Positions 8,573 through 17,093 of a DNA stretch of 64,000 nt are shown here, piece after piece. The DNA comes from Bittarella massiliensis (ex Durand et al. 2017) (GTDB taxonomy: Bacteria; Bacillota; Clostridia; Oscillospirales; Ruminococcaceae): NCBI RefSeq assembly GCF_001486165.1, contig NZ_LN908976.1, positions 164,164-228,163 on the forward strand, in the 5' to 3' direction. The notes beneath the pieces are model-generated. The model ran no database searches, was not told the DNA's origin, and was given only the letters and a program-made list of their open reading frames with translations. A program made the translations under genes and the position numbers. Each line of letters begins with the position of its first letter. Position 1 is the first letter of the stretch.

Positions 8573-8963
8573 CAGACTACGCCCCCTCTGGGCCGGAGTG
8601 TTGCACTCGGTATGGGGCCCTCCCACAGGGGAGCCGGGGGATCGGCGGGCCCTCCTCTCCGGCAGCAGGGGGAAACCGAATGACCGTCCCGGTGGCAAGC
8701 AGCGTCACCGGCTGCCAAAATCGGCCACAGACGGGAACGCTTCGCCCGCTCCTCTGCCGCCAAGGTCTCTCTCCTCCGCAGGTGGGCGTGGTCTCCCTCC
8801 CCCTTTCCCGGCAAGCCAGCGGTGCAGCTCGACCTGTTGTCTGGCGGCAACCAGTTCCCAAGCCCCGGTGTCTGTTCCCCTGCCTGCCAGCGGGGATCTG
8901 GCCGGCGCCCCCCTATCGTCCGCCCTGCCGCCGTCGCCGCGCCCTTCCACCTGTAAACAGACA
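8573..8963. other. GC-rich intergenic stretch without a recognisable gene
   Basis: About 390 bases. Open frames on both strands have the composition of GC-rich shadow frames and lack ribosome binding sites. I compared it by eye with SRP RNA, RNase P, tmRNA and 6S core motifs and found none. It may be decayed sequence. Confidence 0.4.
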
Positions 8964-8994
8964 AAAAAGAGAGCCGCACCCTGCGGCTCTCTTC
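8964..8994 (-). terminator. Terminator of the small membrane ORF
   Basis: AGAGAGCCGCA-ccc-TGCGGCTCTCT stem. On the minus strand it is followed by a run of six T. Confidence 0.8.
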
Positions 8995-9024
8995 TCATCT
9001 GTGATCGGGCGGCGCGGCGGCCCC

Positions 9025-9126
9025 CTAGAAAAGCAGGGGCATGCAGGCCCCCACGATGGCCCCCAGGCCCAGCAAAATCGCCAGGGCCAGCGCCCCCATC
9101 TGCACCCATCGCTTGGACTTGTTCAT
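9025..9126 (-). CDS. Small single-pass membrane protein (33 aa)
   Basis: MNKSKRWVQMG followed by a hydrophobic helix (ALALAILLGLGAIVGACMP) and a short tail. It has a purine-rich GAAGAGG site a few bases before ATG and a good terminator directly downstream on the same strand, which supports a real gene despite its size. It has the form of tiny Firmicute membrane peptides, but I cannot assign a family or function. Confidence 0.6.
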   Translation of the reverse strand: MNKSKRWVQMGALALAILLGLGAIVGACMPLLF

Positions 9127-9243
9127 CCTCTTCGCCCCCCGTGTCTTTTTTCCGGTCCATTTTACCACCGATTCGCCCGGTTGTGTGACCGCCCTGTAAA
9201 TTTTTTGCCTGCCAAAATTTTTGCACCCCACTTTGCCGAAACG

Positions 9244-9252
9244 TGGTATACT
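9244..9252 (+). promoter_or_regulatory. Extended -10 promoter of the thioesterase gene
   Basis: TGGTATACT, 44 bases before ATG. The best -35 candidate (TTGCAC at 9221) is 20 bases away, so the extended -10 is probably decisive. Confidence 0.6.
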
Positions 9253-9295
9253 AAAACCTGTTTGAAATACAGCCCACAGAAAGGAGGGCGCTTTT

Positions 9296-9772
9296 ATGCC
9301 CCGAACTCCCAAACCCTCGTCCCTCTCCCGCTCCGAGCAGACCAACATCGTCATGTCCGGCCACATCAACGGCGCGGGCCGCCTTTTCGGCGGGGTGCTG
9401 GTAGAGTGGATCGACGTGGCTGCCGCCGTGGCCGCCCGCCGCCACAGCGGACGGGACGTCACCACCGCCGCCATCGACAACCTACAGTTCAAGTCGGCCG
9501 CCTATGCCGGGGAGATGGTGGTCCTCATCTCCCGGGTCACCCACACCGGCACCACCTCGATGGAGGTGCGGGTGGACACCTTTGTCGAATCCCTGAACGG
9601 AGAGCGGCGGCTCATCAACACCGCCTATTTGGTGATGGTCGCCCTGGATAAAGAGGGGGATCCCACCCCGGTGCCCCCCCTCCTGATAGAGAGCGAGGAG
9701 GAGCAGCAGGAGTGGCAGGCCGCCGAGCGCCGCCGGGCCCTCCGCAGCGAGCGCCGCCGCCAGGCCTACTAA
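9296..9772 (+). CDS. Acyl-CoA thioesterase (hotdog fold)
   Basis: 158 residues of the YciA/BACH acyl-CoA hydrolase type, which cleaves acyl-CoA to free acid and CoA. Visible features are the GHINGAGRLFGGVLVEWIDVAA segment (hotdog helix with the catalytic Asp) and the strands VTTAAIDNLQFKSAAYAGEMVVLISRV and STSMEVRV-like TTSMEVRV. The charged tail (EEEQQEWQAAERRRALRSERRRQAY) is Arg-rich, and its coding DNA is duplicated immediately downstream. RBS AAAGGAGG precedes the ATG. Monocistronic, with a terminator at 9792. Confidence 0.9.
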   Translation: MPRTPKPSSLSRSEQTNIVMSGHINGAGRLFGGVLVEWIDVAAAVAARRHSGRDVTTAAIDNLQFKSAAYAGEMVVLISRVTHTGTTSMEVRVDTFVESLNGERRLINTAYLVMVALDKEGDPTPVPPLLIESEEEQQEWQAAERRRALRSERRRQAY

Positions 9773-9791
9773 TTACACACCTAAAGACAGC

Positions 9792-9824
9792 ACCGCCCTC
9801 CCCGCTCTGGGGAGGGCTTTTTTT
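9792..9824 (+). terminator. Thioesterase terminator, copy 1
   Basis: GCCCTCCCC-gctct-GGGGAGGGC followed by seven T. Confidence 0.88.
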
Positions 9825-9972
9825 GCCCTTGCGGCGCGGCAAAGAGGGAGAGCTTCACCTCAGTCCCTCTTCCCGGTAGAGAGAGAAGAGGAAAAGCAGT
9901 AGTGGCAGGCCGCCGGGCCCTCCGCAGCGAACGCCGCCGCCAGGCCTACTAATTACACCCCTAAAGACAGCG

Positions 9973-10003
9973 CCGCCCTCCCCACTCCGGGGAGGGTTTT
10001 TTT
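9973..10003 (+). terminator. Thioesterase terminator, duplicated copy
   Basis: CCCTCCCC-actcc-GGGGAGGG followed by seven T. The loop differs from copy 1 while the stem and T run are kept. Confidence 0.8.
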
Positions 10004-10112
10004 GCCCTTGCGGCGCGGCAAAGGGGGGAACTTCACCCCAGTCCCCCTCTTAGCAAAAAGCGAAGGGGGACGGCCGGAGTGGCAGGGCTGCCCCCGCCGT
10101 CGCGGCGGGGGT

Positions 10113-11042
10113 TCAGCTTTTCTTTCCGTCTGCCCACCCGGCGGCCTCCGCCACCGCGGCCGCCCGGCGGGCCAATTCTTTACGCACCGAGGCGGGGGAC
10201 TCCACCAGACACCCCTCCCCAAAGGAGAGGAGATAGCTGTACAGCCACTCCCCCTCGGGAAAATCCAGCTCCACCACCGCGCTGCCGTCGGCCTGCCGCT
10301 GCAGCTGGGAGGGGGCAAACTCCTCCGCCAGGCGGAAGGCGGCCGAGGGGGCAAACCGCAGCCGCAGGGAGACGGGGCGGCCGAAGCCGTCCGGCTCCAC
10401 CTCGGCCAGTTCGGGCGGGGCTGGGCGGGGGGGAAAAGGCTCGCCGGTGTCCCGCACCCCCTCCATCCGCAGCAACTTAAAAAACCGCCAGTCCCTCCGC
10501 TTGCGGCACCAGGCCCAGAGGTACCAGGCCTGCCCCTTGAAGACCAGCTGCCGGGGCTCCACCTCCCGCTGGGTGGCCTCTCCCCGGGCGCTGTAATAGC
10601 GAAAGGCCAGCACCCGCCGCCCTAGGATGGCCTCTTTGAGCAGGTAAAAGGTCTCCTGCGCCGCCCGGTCCCCGCCCCAGGGGGAGAAATCCACCGCCAG
10701 CCAGTGCTCCTCCTCTTCCCCCCGGGCAAAGAGGGCCGACAGCTTGTCCAGGGCGCTGGCCCCTTCGGCCCCGGCGGCAGCCGCCCCCTGCAAAGCCGCC
10801 AGCACCGCCCCCTGCTCAGCCTCGGTCAACAGGGTGCGGGGCAGGGCAAAGCCCGGCAGTAGGGCAACCCCGCCGCCCCGGCCCCGCTGGGTGTAGACCG
10901 GGATGCCCGCGCCGCTCAAGACATCCATATCCCGGTAGATGGTCCGCGGCGCCACCTCGTAGAGGCGGGCCATCTCCTCGCAGGTGACCCGCTCCCGCCG
11001 CAAAAGCAGGCAGAGCTCTGAAAACAGCCGCTGCATCTGCAC
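10113..11042 (-). CDS. WYL-domain transcriptional regulator (YafY-like)
   Basis: I start it at GTG 11042, 7 bases after AAGGAGGGG; the frame continues upstream without other support. About 309 residues. The N-terminal helix-turn-helix (EEMARLYEVAPRTIYRDMDVLSGAGIPV) and wing (RGRGGGVALLPGF) are of the HTH_11/DeoR-like type. A WYL domain follows (EPRQLVFKGQAWYLWAWCRKRRDWRFFKLLRM, with a W-Y-L core), and a C-terminal WCX-type extension. WYL domains sense ligands, often nucleotides or nucleic acids. The gene is monocistronic and the regulated genes are unknown. Confidence 0.9.
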   Translation of the reverse strand: MQMQRLFSELCLLLRRERVTCEEMARLYEVAPRTIYRDMDVLSGAGIPVYTQRGRGGGVALLPGFALPRTLLTEAEQGAVLAALQGAAAAGAEGASALDKLSALFARGEEEEHWLAVDFSPWGGDRAAQETFYLLKEAILGRRVLAFRYYSARGEATQREVEPRQLVFKGQAWYLWAWCRKRRDWRFFKLLRMEGVRDTGEPFPPRPAPPELAEVEPDGFGRPVSLRLRFAPSAAFRLAEEFAPSQLQRQADGSAVVELDFPEGEWLYSYLLSFGEGCLVESPASVRKELARRAAAVAEAAGWADGKKS

Positions 11043-11173
11043 GGCGATCCCCTCCTTTTTTGCGGCGGACAGCGCCCCACCGGGCGTCTGTCCCTCTTTT
11101 CCGCGCGCACGGCGCAGTGCGGCCAGGCCCAGTTTGCCCCGCCTATACCGCAGCGCCATGGTTGTCTGCAACC

Positions 11174-11182
11174 AGTATACCA
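11174..11182 (-). promoter_or_regulatory. Extended -10 promoter of the WYL regulator
   Basis: On the minus strand TGGTATACT, with the TATACT at 11179-11174, about 130 bases before the start. Confidence 0.5.
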
Positions 11183-11595
11183 CAATTGCCGCCCCTTTGC
11201 GGATCGCCACTCCTCTTTCCCGGCGACGCCAGGTCTCCGGTAGGACAGGCCGCCCCGCCCGAGGCATTCCCACAGGCAGAGCAACAAACGAGCGCAAGGG
11301 ACAGATGCGCCGCACTCTCACGGGCGCCCGCGCCCCGCCGCTTCCCCATTGACCCCCTTCCCAAAGCCGATAGAGCGGCTTTTTTTAAGTTCCCTGTTCT
11401 CCCCTTTCGCGTCGCCCGGCAGCGCCTTCTCTCCTTTCTCCTCTCTTCTTTTCTCCCCCCTGCTCCGTACACCCCTCCTAAAAACCGGCGAGACAGTCCC
11501 CTTTTGCAGTCTCCTTACCCTCCCCTTCTCCTCTACTCAGCAGTGCCTCTCCTGGTGTTCCACCCCCTCCCCCCGTTTGAACTCCCCCTCCCAAT
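11183..11595. other. Intergenic stretch with a pyrimidine-rich plus strand
   Basis: No gene is seen. A terminator-like hairpin (AAAGCCG-atagag-CGGCTTT plus T run) sits at 11363-11387 with no gene ending into it. From about 11380 to 11585 the plus strand is strikingly rich in C and T. Confidence 0.5.
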
Positions 11596-11596
11596 A

Positions 11597-11605
11597 TGGT
11601 AAAAT
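11597..11605 (+). promoter_or_regulatory. Extended -10 promoter of fabH
   Basis: TGGTAAAAT about 70 bases before the ATG, with no clear -35. Confidence 0.5.
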
Positions 11606-11673
11606 AAAGATAAAAAAACGGGCCGCCGCGGACCTGCCCGCCCTGCCCGGCACCATAAAAGGAGCGTACCGCC

Positions 11674-12642
11674 ATGCCCATTTCCCTGCTTTCCACCGGC
11701 CGCTATCTGCCCCCCTTCACCGTCGGCAACGAGGTCTTCACCCAGTTTTTGGACACCAGCGACGAGTGGATCGTCAGCCGCACCGGCATCCATCAGCGCC
11801 ACATCGCCCAGGAGGAGACCACCACCGACCTGGCCACCAGGGCCGCCGCCCAGGCGCTGGAGCGCAGCGGTCTCGCGCCGGAGGAGATCGGTCTGGTGGT
11901 CTGCGCCACCGTCACCCCCGACACCTCGGTCCCAATGGTGGCGGCCAACGTCAAGCGGGGGCTGGGCATCGAGCGGGCCGCCGCCTTTGACGTCAACGCC
12001 AACTGCTCCAGCTTTCTCTACGCCCTGGCCGCCGCCCGGGGGATGATGGAGACCTGCGGCTTTGCCAACGCCATCGTGGTGGGGGCCGACTGCAACAGCC
12101 AGCTCATCGACTGGAGCGACCGCTCCACCTGCGTCCTCTTCGGCGACGGGGCCGGGGCCGTCGTCCTCCACCGGGGGGAGGAGGCGGGTCTCCTCTCCTG
12201 CTATGTGGACTGCGTGACCGACACCGATCACGTCCTCACCTGCCACCATCCCCGCAAGGACACCCCCTTCTGCAAGGCCGGCGCGCCCCACAACACCGAC
12301 CTCTACATGAAGGGCAGCGCCGTGATGCGCTTTGCCGTCAAGGCCCTGGCCAAGGCGGTGCGGGCCGCCGCGGCCGAGGCCGGGGTGTCGGTGGAGGACA
12401 TCGCCTATTTCGTCCCCCACCAGGCCAACCTGCGGATCATCCAGTCGGCCTCCAAACTGATGAAGATCCCCATGGAGAAGTTCGTGGTGGACATCGATCA
12501 CGTGGCCAACACCTCCTCCGGCAGCGTGCCGGTGGCGCTAGACATCCTCAACTGCTCGGGGCAGTTGAAAAAGGGCGACCTGGTCTGCCTGGTGGCCTTT
12601 GGCGGGGGGCTCTCCTCGGCGGCCTCGGTCATCCGCGTCTGA
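11674..12642 (+). CDS. fabH: Beta-ketoacyl-ACP synthase III
   Basis: 322 residues, the usual FabH length. It condenses an acyl-CoA primer with malonyl-ACP to start fatty acid synthesis. The catalytic triad is visible: Cys111 (VNANCSSF), His in VPHQANLR, Asn in DHVANTSSGS. The Cys neighbourhood reads NCSSF where NACSGF is common, but all three residues are present. It stands outside any fab cluster here, so it may supply a specialised primer rather than the main FabH function (inference). RBS AAAGGAG before ATG. Confidence 0.93.
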   Translation: MPISLLSTGRYLPPFTVGNEVFTQFLDTSDEWIVSRTGIHQRHIAQEETTTDLATRAAAQALERSGLAPEEIGLVVCATVTPDTSVPMVAANVKRGLGIERAAAFDVNANCSSFLYALAAARGMMETCGFANAIVVGADCNSQLIDWSDRSTCVLFGDGAGAVVLHRGEEAGLLSCYVDCVTDTDHVLTCHHPRKDTPFCKAGAPHNTDLYMKGSAVMRFAVKALAKAVRAAAAEAGVSVEDIAYFVPHQANLRIIQSASKLMKIPMEKFVVDIDHVANTSSGSVPVALDILNCSGQLKKGDLVCLVAFGGGLSSAASVIRV

Positions 12643-12691
12643 CTGGCCCCGCCCGGCATCGGCACACTTGGAGCGCTCGCGGGAGGCAAGT

Positions 12692-12783
12692 CCCCGCACC
12701 CAAATGAGGTGCGGTCTCCATTTTTCGGCGGCGGTGACGACCCCACCGCTATCCCCCGCACCCATGCAAGGTGCGAAGATGTC
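12692..12783. repeat. Two related hairpins between fabH and the amidohydrolase
   Basis: CCGCACC-caaatga-GGTGCGG (12693-12713, followed within a few bases by TTTTT, a likely fabH terminator) and CGCACC-catgcaa-GGTGCG (about 12759-12777). Both share the CCCCGCACCCA start. Confidence 0.6.
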
Positions 12784-12885
12784 CCAGGGAAACGGCGCAA
12801 ACCCCACACAATCTCAATTGAGCGTTCACCCGCACACCCGCGCCGGGCCTCTGCCCGAGCGCGCCTTTCAAAAGGAGGGTTTTCC

Positions 12886-14229
12886 ATGTCTCTCTACCCA
12901 TCTGTCCCCCGGCCCCAGGGGGTGGCCACCGCCGCGGGCGGGCGGGTCTGTCCCGCCCCGGCGGCCCCAGGGCGACTGCTCCTGAAAGGCGGCTACCTGG
13001 TCGACCCCAAAAATGGGCGGGAGGGCCCCTTTGACCTGGCCCTGGAAGGGGACCGCGTCGCCGAGGCGGCCCCCCACATCGACCCCCGGCCCGGCGACCG
13101 GGTGGTGGATTGCCGGGGGCTGCTGGTGCTGCCCGGCCTCATCGACATGCACCTGCACATGGGCGACCTCTTCGAGGTGAGCACCGCCCCCATCCAAAAC
13201 GCCGTCTGCCACGGGGTGACCGCCGCCTTCACCCCCGGGGCGGGCAACACCTTTATGGCCCCCGCCCTCTTTGGGGGGGAATTTGACCGGGGCCTCCCCC
13301 TCAGCGGGGGCTGCTACCTGGGGGCGGCCAGCCTGCTGGCCTGCCAGTTGGACGACGGCGAGTTGACGGCCTACTTCGCCGGCGACCTGCCCTGGGACAC
13401 CGCCCTGCAAAAACTCTCCCGCGCCCCCCTGACCGCCGCCACCGGGGCGCTGGTGATGGGGGTGAAGGACCACATGGGCCACCTCATCCTCTCGGACGCG
13501 CAGATCGAGCGGCTCTTCGCCGTCACCTCCCGCGCCCGGCTGCTGTTGATGAGCCACACCCAGGACCCCGCCCACGCCGAGCGGATGGCGGCCCTCTCGA
13601 AAGGGCGGCCCCTCTACCTGGGGCACGCCTCGGCCGCCGGCTGCGGCACCCACGCCGGTGGGGCGGAGGGGATGTGCCGGGTGCTGGCCCTCTGCCGCCA
13701 GCCCAACGTCACCGGGGAGCTGGTCTCCTCCATGCTGCGGCCCGGCCGGGGCAACCGGGAGGGGCTGCGCATCGACCCCCAGGCGCAGGCGCTCTGCTTT
13801 GAGGCCCTGGCCGACGGCACCGTCTCCATCCTCTGTTCCGACGGACAGGGCGACTGCACCATGAAGGGCTTTGGCGACACCCGGGACAACCTGCCCGCCA
13901 TCCTGGAGCTGGCGGAAAACGGGGTGCTCCCCCTCTCGCGGGCGGTGGCCACCATGACGCAAAACCCCGCCGCCTACTTAAGCGAAATCACCGGCGTCCC
14001 CTTCTTCGCCGAGAAGTTGGGGCAGTTGGGGGCCGGGGCGCGGGCGAACGTGGTCCTCTGTGACCAGGGGGCCAAGCGGGCGGTCTGCACCATCGTCAAC
14101 GGCGAGATCGCCGCCTTTGAGGGGCGGTGTGTCCGCAGCGGGGCCGGGGCCGGACGGTTCCTCTCCCACCTGGGGGAGGTGCACCCCTTTGGGGTGGGAA
14201 ACCTGCCCCTCTGGGACAGGGCGGAGTAG
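12886..14229 (+). CDS. Amidohydrolase (dihydroorotase-like superfamily)
   Basis: 447 residues from ATG 12886 (AAAGGAGG 8 bases upstream). After a short N-terminal beta domain (LLLKGGYLVDPKNG), the metal-binding HxH is seen in GLIDMHLHMGD. GVKDHMGH, LMSHTQDP and LGHASAAGCGTHAGG supply further metal ligands, and ILCSDGQGDC the late Asp. The layout matches adenine deaminase/dihydroorotase-like amidohydrolases. The substrate is unknown. It is followed at a distance by an M20 peptidase, so the pair may degrade an amide or cyclic imide (inference). Confidence 0.82.
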   Translation: MSLYPSVPRPQGVATAAGGRVCPAPAAPGRLLLKGGYLVDPKNGREGPFDLALEGDRVAEAAPHIDPRPGDRVVDCRGLLVLPGLIDMHLHMGDLFEVSTAPIQNAVCHGVTAAFTPGAGNTFMAPALFGGEFDRGLPLSGGCYLGAASLLACQLDDGELTAYFAGDLPWDTALQKLSRAPLTAATGALVMGVKDHMGHLILSDAQIERLFAVTSRARLLLMSHTQDPAHAERMAALSKGRPLYLGHASAAGCGTHAGGAEGMCRVLALCRQPNVTGELVSSMLRPGRGNREGLRIDPQAQALCFEALADGTVSILCSDGQGDCTMKGFGDTRDNLPAILELAENGVLPLSRAVATMTQNPAAYLSEITGVPFFAEKLGQLGAGARANVVLCDQGAKRAVCTIVNGEIAAFEGRCVRSGAGAGRFLSHLGEVHPFGVGNLPLWDRAE

Positions 14230-14636
14230 AGGAGCCGCCTCCGCCGACCCGCCGGCCATCGGCCCGCCGCGCCCAGCGAAAATCCCCCTTTTCCGTCTGA
14301 CAGACCAAATCACTTAGGGCCACACAGGGGCATTTTTTGCGCGGGGCGAGGCGAGGTGGGAATGGGCGGACGCCCTGCCATCGAGAAGAGGGCCAACACC
14401 GCTCTCTCCCACTCCCCACCCCAGCGCCCAGGCCAAAACGCGGCCGGGCAGCAGCGCCGCTCTCCCCCACTCCCCCACAGGGCGGCGAGCCCATCCCCGC
14501 CGAACGCGTCGCACCCTCTCCCCCTGCCGTCCCGACCCGCAAAAAGGGCGGGCCAACGCACCCGCCCCCTTTTCCCCAAACCCACACGCGCGCCCCTCTG
14601 CCGGGGCCGCGCGCCAACCGAGAGGAGCCTTTGCCC
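14230..14636. other. Intergenic stretch, no gene seen
   Basis: About 400 GC-rich bases. The reading frame of the downstream peptidase stays open to 14337, but the only ribosome binding site is next to ATG 14637. A CTTTTT-free GGGCGGGTGC/GCACCCGCCC pair near 14546-14570 is the one clear inverted repeat. Confidence 0.4.
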
Positions 14637-15770
14637 ATGGAAATGCAGGAACTGAAAACCCTTTTGAGCGAGCTCGTCCAAATCCGCTCGGACGGGCAGA
14701 ACGAGGCCGCCGTCTGCGACCGCATCGAGGCGTGTTTTACCGGCCTGCCGGTGGAGGTGCGCCGCTACCCCCACGGCCCGGGGCGGGACTCGATGGTCAT
14801 CACCCTGCCGGGCAGGGACCGCAGCCGCGCCCTCTGCCTGGTGGGGCACCTGGACACCGTGCCGGTGCCCGACGCCCCCCTCTGGCAGCGCGATCCCTTT
14901 GAGGGCGCGTTCGACGGCGCCTATCTCCACGGCCGGGGCGCGGTGGACATGAAGGGCGGGGCCGCCGCCATGGTCGCCGCCGCCCTCGCCTTTCTGCGGG
15001 AGGGGGTCCTTCCCCCGCTGGACCTGCGCCTCTGCTTCACCGCCGACGAGGAGACCAGCGGCATGGGGGTCTGCCTGCTGCGGGACGAGGGGGCCTTTGC
15101 GGGCGCGGTGGCCGCCGTCATCTGCGAGCCCACCGGCCTGCACCCGGGAAGCTGCGAAAAGGGCTGCCTCTGGCTGGAGGTGGAGGCCCTCGGCCTCTCC
15201 TCCCACGGTTCCCGGCCGGAACTGGGGGTCAACGCCATCGACGGGGTGACCGCCTTTGCCGCCGGGCTGCGCGCCGCCCTGGACAGCGGCGAGACCCACC
15301 CCCTCCTGGGGCGCACCACCGTCAGCCTCACCACCCTGTCCGGCGGGGTCAAGACCAACGTCATCCCAGACGCCGCCTCCGCCACCCTGGACATCCGCAC
15401 CCTGCCGGGCCTGAAAAGCGACGACGTCCTCGCCCGGGCCGACCAGGTGGCCCGGGCGCTGGAGGCCCAGCGGCCGGGGCTGAAACTCTCCCTGCGGGTG
15501 CAAAACGACCGCCCCTCGGTGGCAGCCGACCCCGACAGCCCCTTCGCCCTCGCGGTGGGGGAGGCCCTGGCCGCCTGCGGCCTGCCCGGCGGGGAAAAGG
15601 GGCTCTATTTCTATACCGACGCGTCCCAGTTTATCCCCCAGACGGGGCTGCCCTTCGTCATCCTCGGCCCCGGGGACGACGCCCTCTGCCACAAGCGGGA
15701 CGAGCGGATCCCCCTGGAAGAGGTGGCCGCCGCGGCCGACTGCTACCGGGCCCTGATCGCGTCCCTCTGA
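14637..15770 (+). CDS. M20-family peptidase (ArgE/DapE-like)
   Basis: 377 residues from ATG 14637 behind GAGGAG. A di-zinc amidohydrolase of the ArgE/DapE/carboxypeptidase G2 group. The ligands are in order: VGHLDTVPV (His, Asp), GRGAVDMKGG (bridging Asp), ADEETSG (Glu-Glu) and, near the end, CHKRDERIPLEEV (His). The dimerisation domain lies at about residues 180-290, containing SSHGSRPELGVNAID. Candidate substrates are an N-acyl amino acid or succinyl-diaminopimelate; without lys or arg neighbours the specificity is open. The TetR gene starts 34 bases downstream. Confidence 0.88.
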   Translation: MEMQELKTLLSELVQIRSDGQNEAAVCDRIEACFTGLPVEVRRYPHGPGRDSMVITLPGRDRSRALCLVGHLDTVPVPDAPLWQRDPFEGAFDGAYLHGRGAVDMKGGAAAMVAAALAFLREGVLPPLDLRLCFTADEETSGMGVCLLRDEGAFAGAVAAVICEPTGLHPGSCEKGCLWLEVEALGLSSHGSRPELGVNAIDGVTAFAAGLRAALDSGETHPLLGRTTVSLTTLSGGVKTNVIPDAASATLDIRTLPGLKSDDVLARADQVARALEAQRPGLKLSLRVQNDRPSVAADPDSPFALAVGEALAACGLPGGEKGLYFYTDASQFIPQTGLPFVILGPGDDALCHKRDERIPLEEVAAAADCYRALIASL

Positions 15771-15804
15771 CCCCCGCCAACCGAAGAAGGAGAGGAAACT
15801 GCCC

Positions 15805-16368
15805 ATGTCACAGACCACCAAGCTGGCGCTGGCCGCCTCGCTGAAGAAGCTGCTGCTGCAAAAGCCGCTGGACAAGATCACCGTCACCGACATCGCCGAG
15901 GACTGCGGGGTCGGCCGCCAGACCTTCTACTACCACTTTCAGGACATCTACGACCTGGTGGAGTGGATCTTCCTGGCGGAGGCAGAGGCGGCCATCGGCG
16001 GCCAAAAGACCTACGACACCTGGCAGCAGGGCTTTTTGCAGATTTTTCAGATGGCCCTGGCCAACAAGCCCCTCATTATGAACGCCTACCACTCCATCAG
16101 CCGGGAGCAGGTGGAGCGCTACCTCTACCAGGTGACCTACGACCTGCTCATCGGGGTGGTGGAGGAGCAGGCCGTCGGCCTGCCGGTGCGGGAGGAGGAC
16201 AAGCGCTTCATCGCCGACTTCTACAAGTACGCCTTCGTGGGCATCCTCCTGGACTGGATCCGCCGCGGGATGAAGGACGAGCCCCAGGCCATTGTCGGCC
16301 GCCTGAGCATCCTCATCCACGGCGACATCGCCCGGGCGCTAGAAAAGTACCGCACCGACCGCAGATGA
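15805..16368 (+). CDS. TetR/AcrR-family regulator (DhaS-like)
   Basis: 187 residues. The N-terminal helix-turn-helix reads ITVTDIAEDCGVGRQTFYYHFQDIYDLVEW, close to the DhaS/TetR_C_8 group seen with dihydroxyacetone kinases in Firmicutes. The C-terminal ligand domain ends with a segment LLDWIRRGMKDEP, also typical of that group. It sits 34 bases after the M20 peptidase, probably in one transcript, and could regulate it. No dha genes are in the window. Confidence 0.9.
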   Translation: MSQTTKLALAASLKKLLLQKPLDKITVTDIAEDCGVGRQTFYYHFQDIYDLVEWIFLAEAEAAIGGQKTYDTWQQGFLQIFQMALANKPLIMNAYHSISREQVERYLYQVTYDLLIGVVEEQAVGLPVREEDKRFIADFYKYAFVGILLDWIRRGMKDEPQAIVGRLSILIHGDIARALEKYRTDRR

Positions 16369-16379
16369 CCCCCGCCCAA

Positions 16380-16425
16380 GAGGGAGGGCCCCTTCCGGCA
16401 GCCGCGCCGAAGGGGCCCTCCCCTG
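16380..16425 (+). terminator. Hairpin after the TetR gene
   Basis: GGAGGGCCCCTTC stem with its complement, followed by CTGTTTT. The T run is short. Confidence 0.6.
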
Positions 16426-16611
16426 TTTTGGCCCCCGACCGCGCAGGGGGCCGCCCCGACCGCCCGCCTTATGCCGAAATATCGCCCCCCTCCCCGCCCG
16501 CCTTCGGCAAGGAGAAAAGCCGCCTGTGCCACCCGTCGGCGCGGGGTGAGGCTCCCCCGCCCGGCAAACTGCTCCCTAAAAGTGCGCACCCCCCGCCCGT
16601 CCTTCCCGGCA

Positions 16612-16656
16612 AAAGAGCGCCGCCCCAGTCAGCCGACCGGGACGGCGCTCTTTTTA
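16612..16656. terminator. Bidirectional terminator
   Basis: AAGAGCGCCG stem with CGGCGCTCTTTTT on the other side. It closes the minus-strand RHH/membrane-protein operon. The rest of 16426-16673 contains nothing recognisable. Confidence 0.75.
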
Positions 16657-16673
16657 TACAAAGGGGCGCAAGG

Positions 16674-17093
16674 TCACCCCTCACCCCTGTCAACGGCGTT
16701 GTAGATCGCGCCGTCCAGCTCCCGCGCGGTGCGGAGGATGCACTGACAGCGCACATGGATGTCCATCAGGGACATCCGCCGCAGCCGCCAGCGCCGCCAG
16801 CACTCCACCCCCAGCGAGAGGGCCACCGGCAGGGCCGCCGCGCCCAGAACGAGCGCACGCCCCGCCCCGGCCAGCACCGCCGTCAGCACCGGCGCGAGGG
16901 CCAGGCAGACCAGTGCCGGTGCCGGGAGGCGGAGGTGGAATCGGGCCTCCCGCACCCCCGGCGGCTCTTTCCACACCTTTGCCAGCTGGTCAAAGACGTA
17001 GGACATCTCCCTGTCCATCCGCAGGACGGCTTTTTGAAACCCCCAGTAGAGCCGGCGCACCGCCCGCTCCTCTCTCGTCCGCCCGGCCCTCAT
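16674..17093 (-). CDS. Small membrane protein coupled to an RHH gene
   Basis: 139 residues; family not recognised. A basic N-terminus (MRAGRTREERAVRRLYW) and a helical region (MDREMSYVFDQLAKVW) are followed by two membrane segments (about residues 60-100: LPAPALVCLALAPVLTAV and LVLGAAALPVALSLGVE). A cytoplasmic C-terminal helix ends RTARELDGAIYNAVDRGEG. Its ATG overlaps the stop of the upstream ribbon-helix-helix gene as ATGA, so the two are translationally coupled. The arrangement, a small DNA-binding protein followed by a small membrane protein, recalls toxin-antitoxin or plasmid-type modules, but no known toxin is recognised. Confidence 0.6.
   Translation of the reverse strand: MRAGRTREERAVRRLYWGFQKAVLRMDREMSYVFDQLAKVWKEPPGVREARFHLRLPAPALVCLALAPVLTAVLAGAGRALVLGAAALPVALSLGVECWRRWRLRRMSLMDIHVRCQCILRTARELDGAIYNAVDRGEG

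Larger units (their letters stand above)
9690..10095 (+). repeat. Tandem duplication of the thioesterase 3' end and terminator
   Basis: The last 60 or so coding bases, the stop, the terminator and about 90 further bases are repeated once, with a third partial start. The marker GTGGCAGG occurs at 9712, 9902 and 10079 (periods 190 and 177). The second copy has lost 12 coding bases and gained point changes, so it is not functional coding sequence. Confidence 0.85.

Noticed and set aside
8573..8963. A housekeeping RNA (SRP RNA, RNase P, 6S, tmRNA) in the gene-free stretch
   Set aside because: None of the conserved core motifs of these RNAs could be found on either strand by eye.
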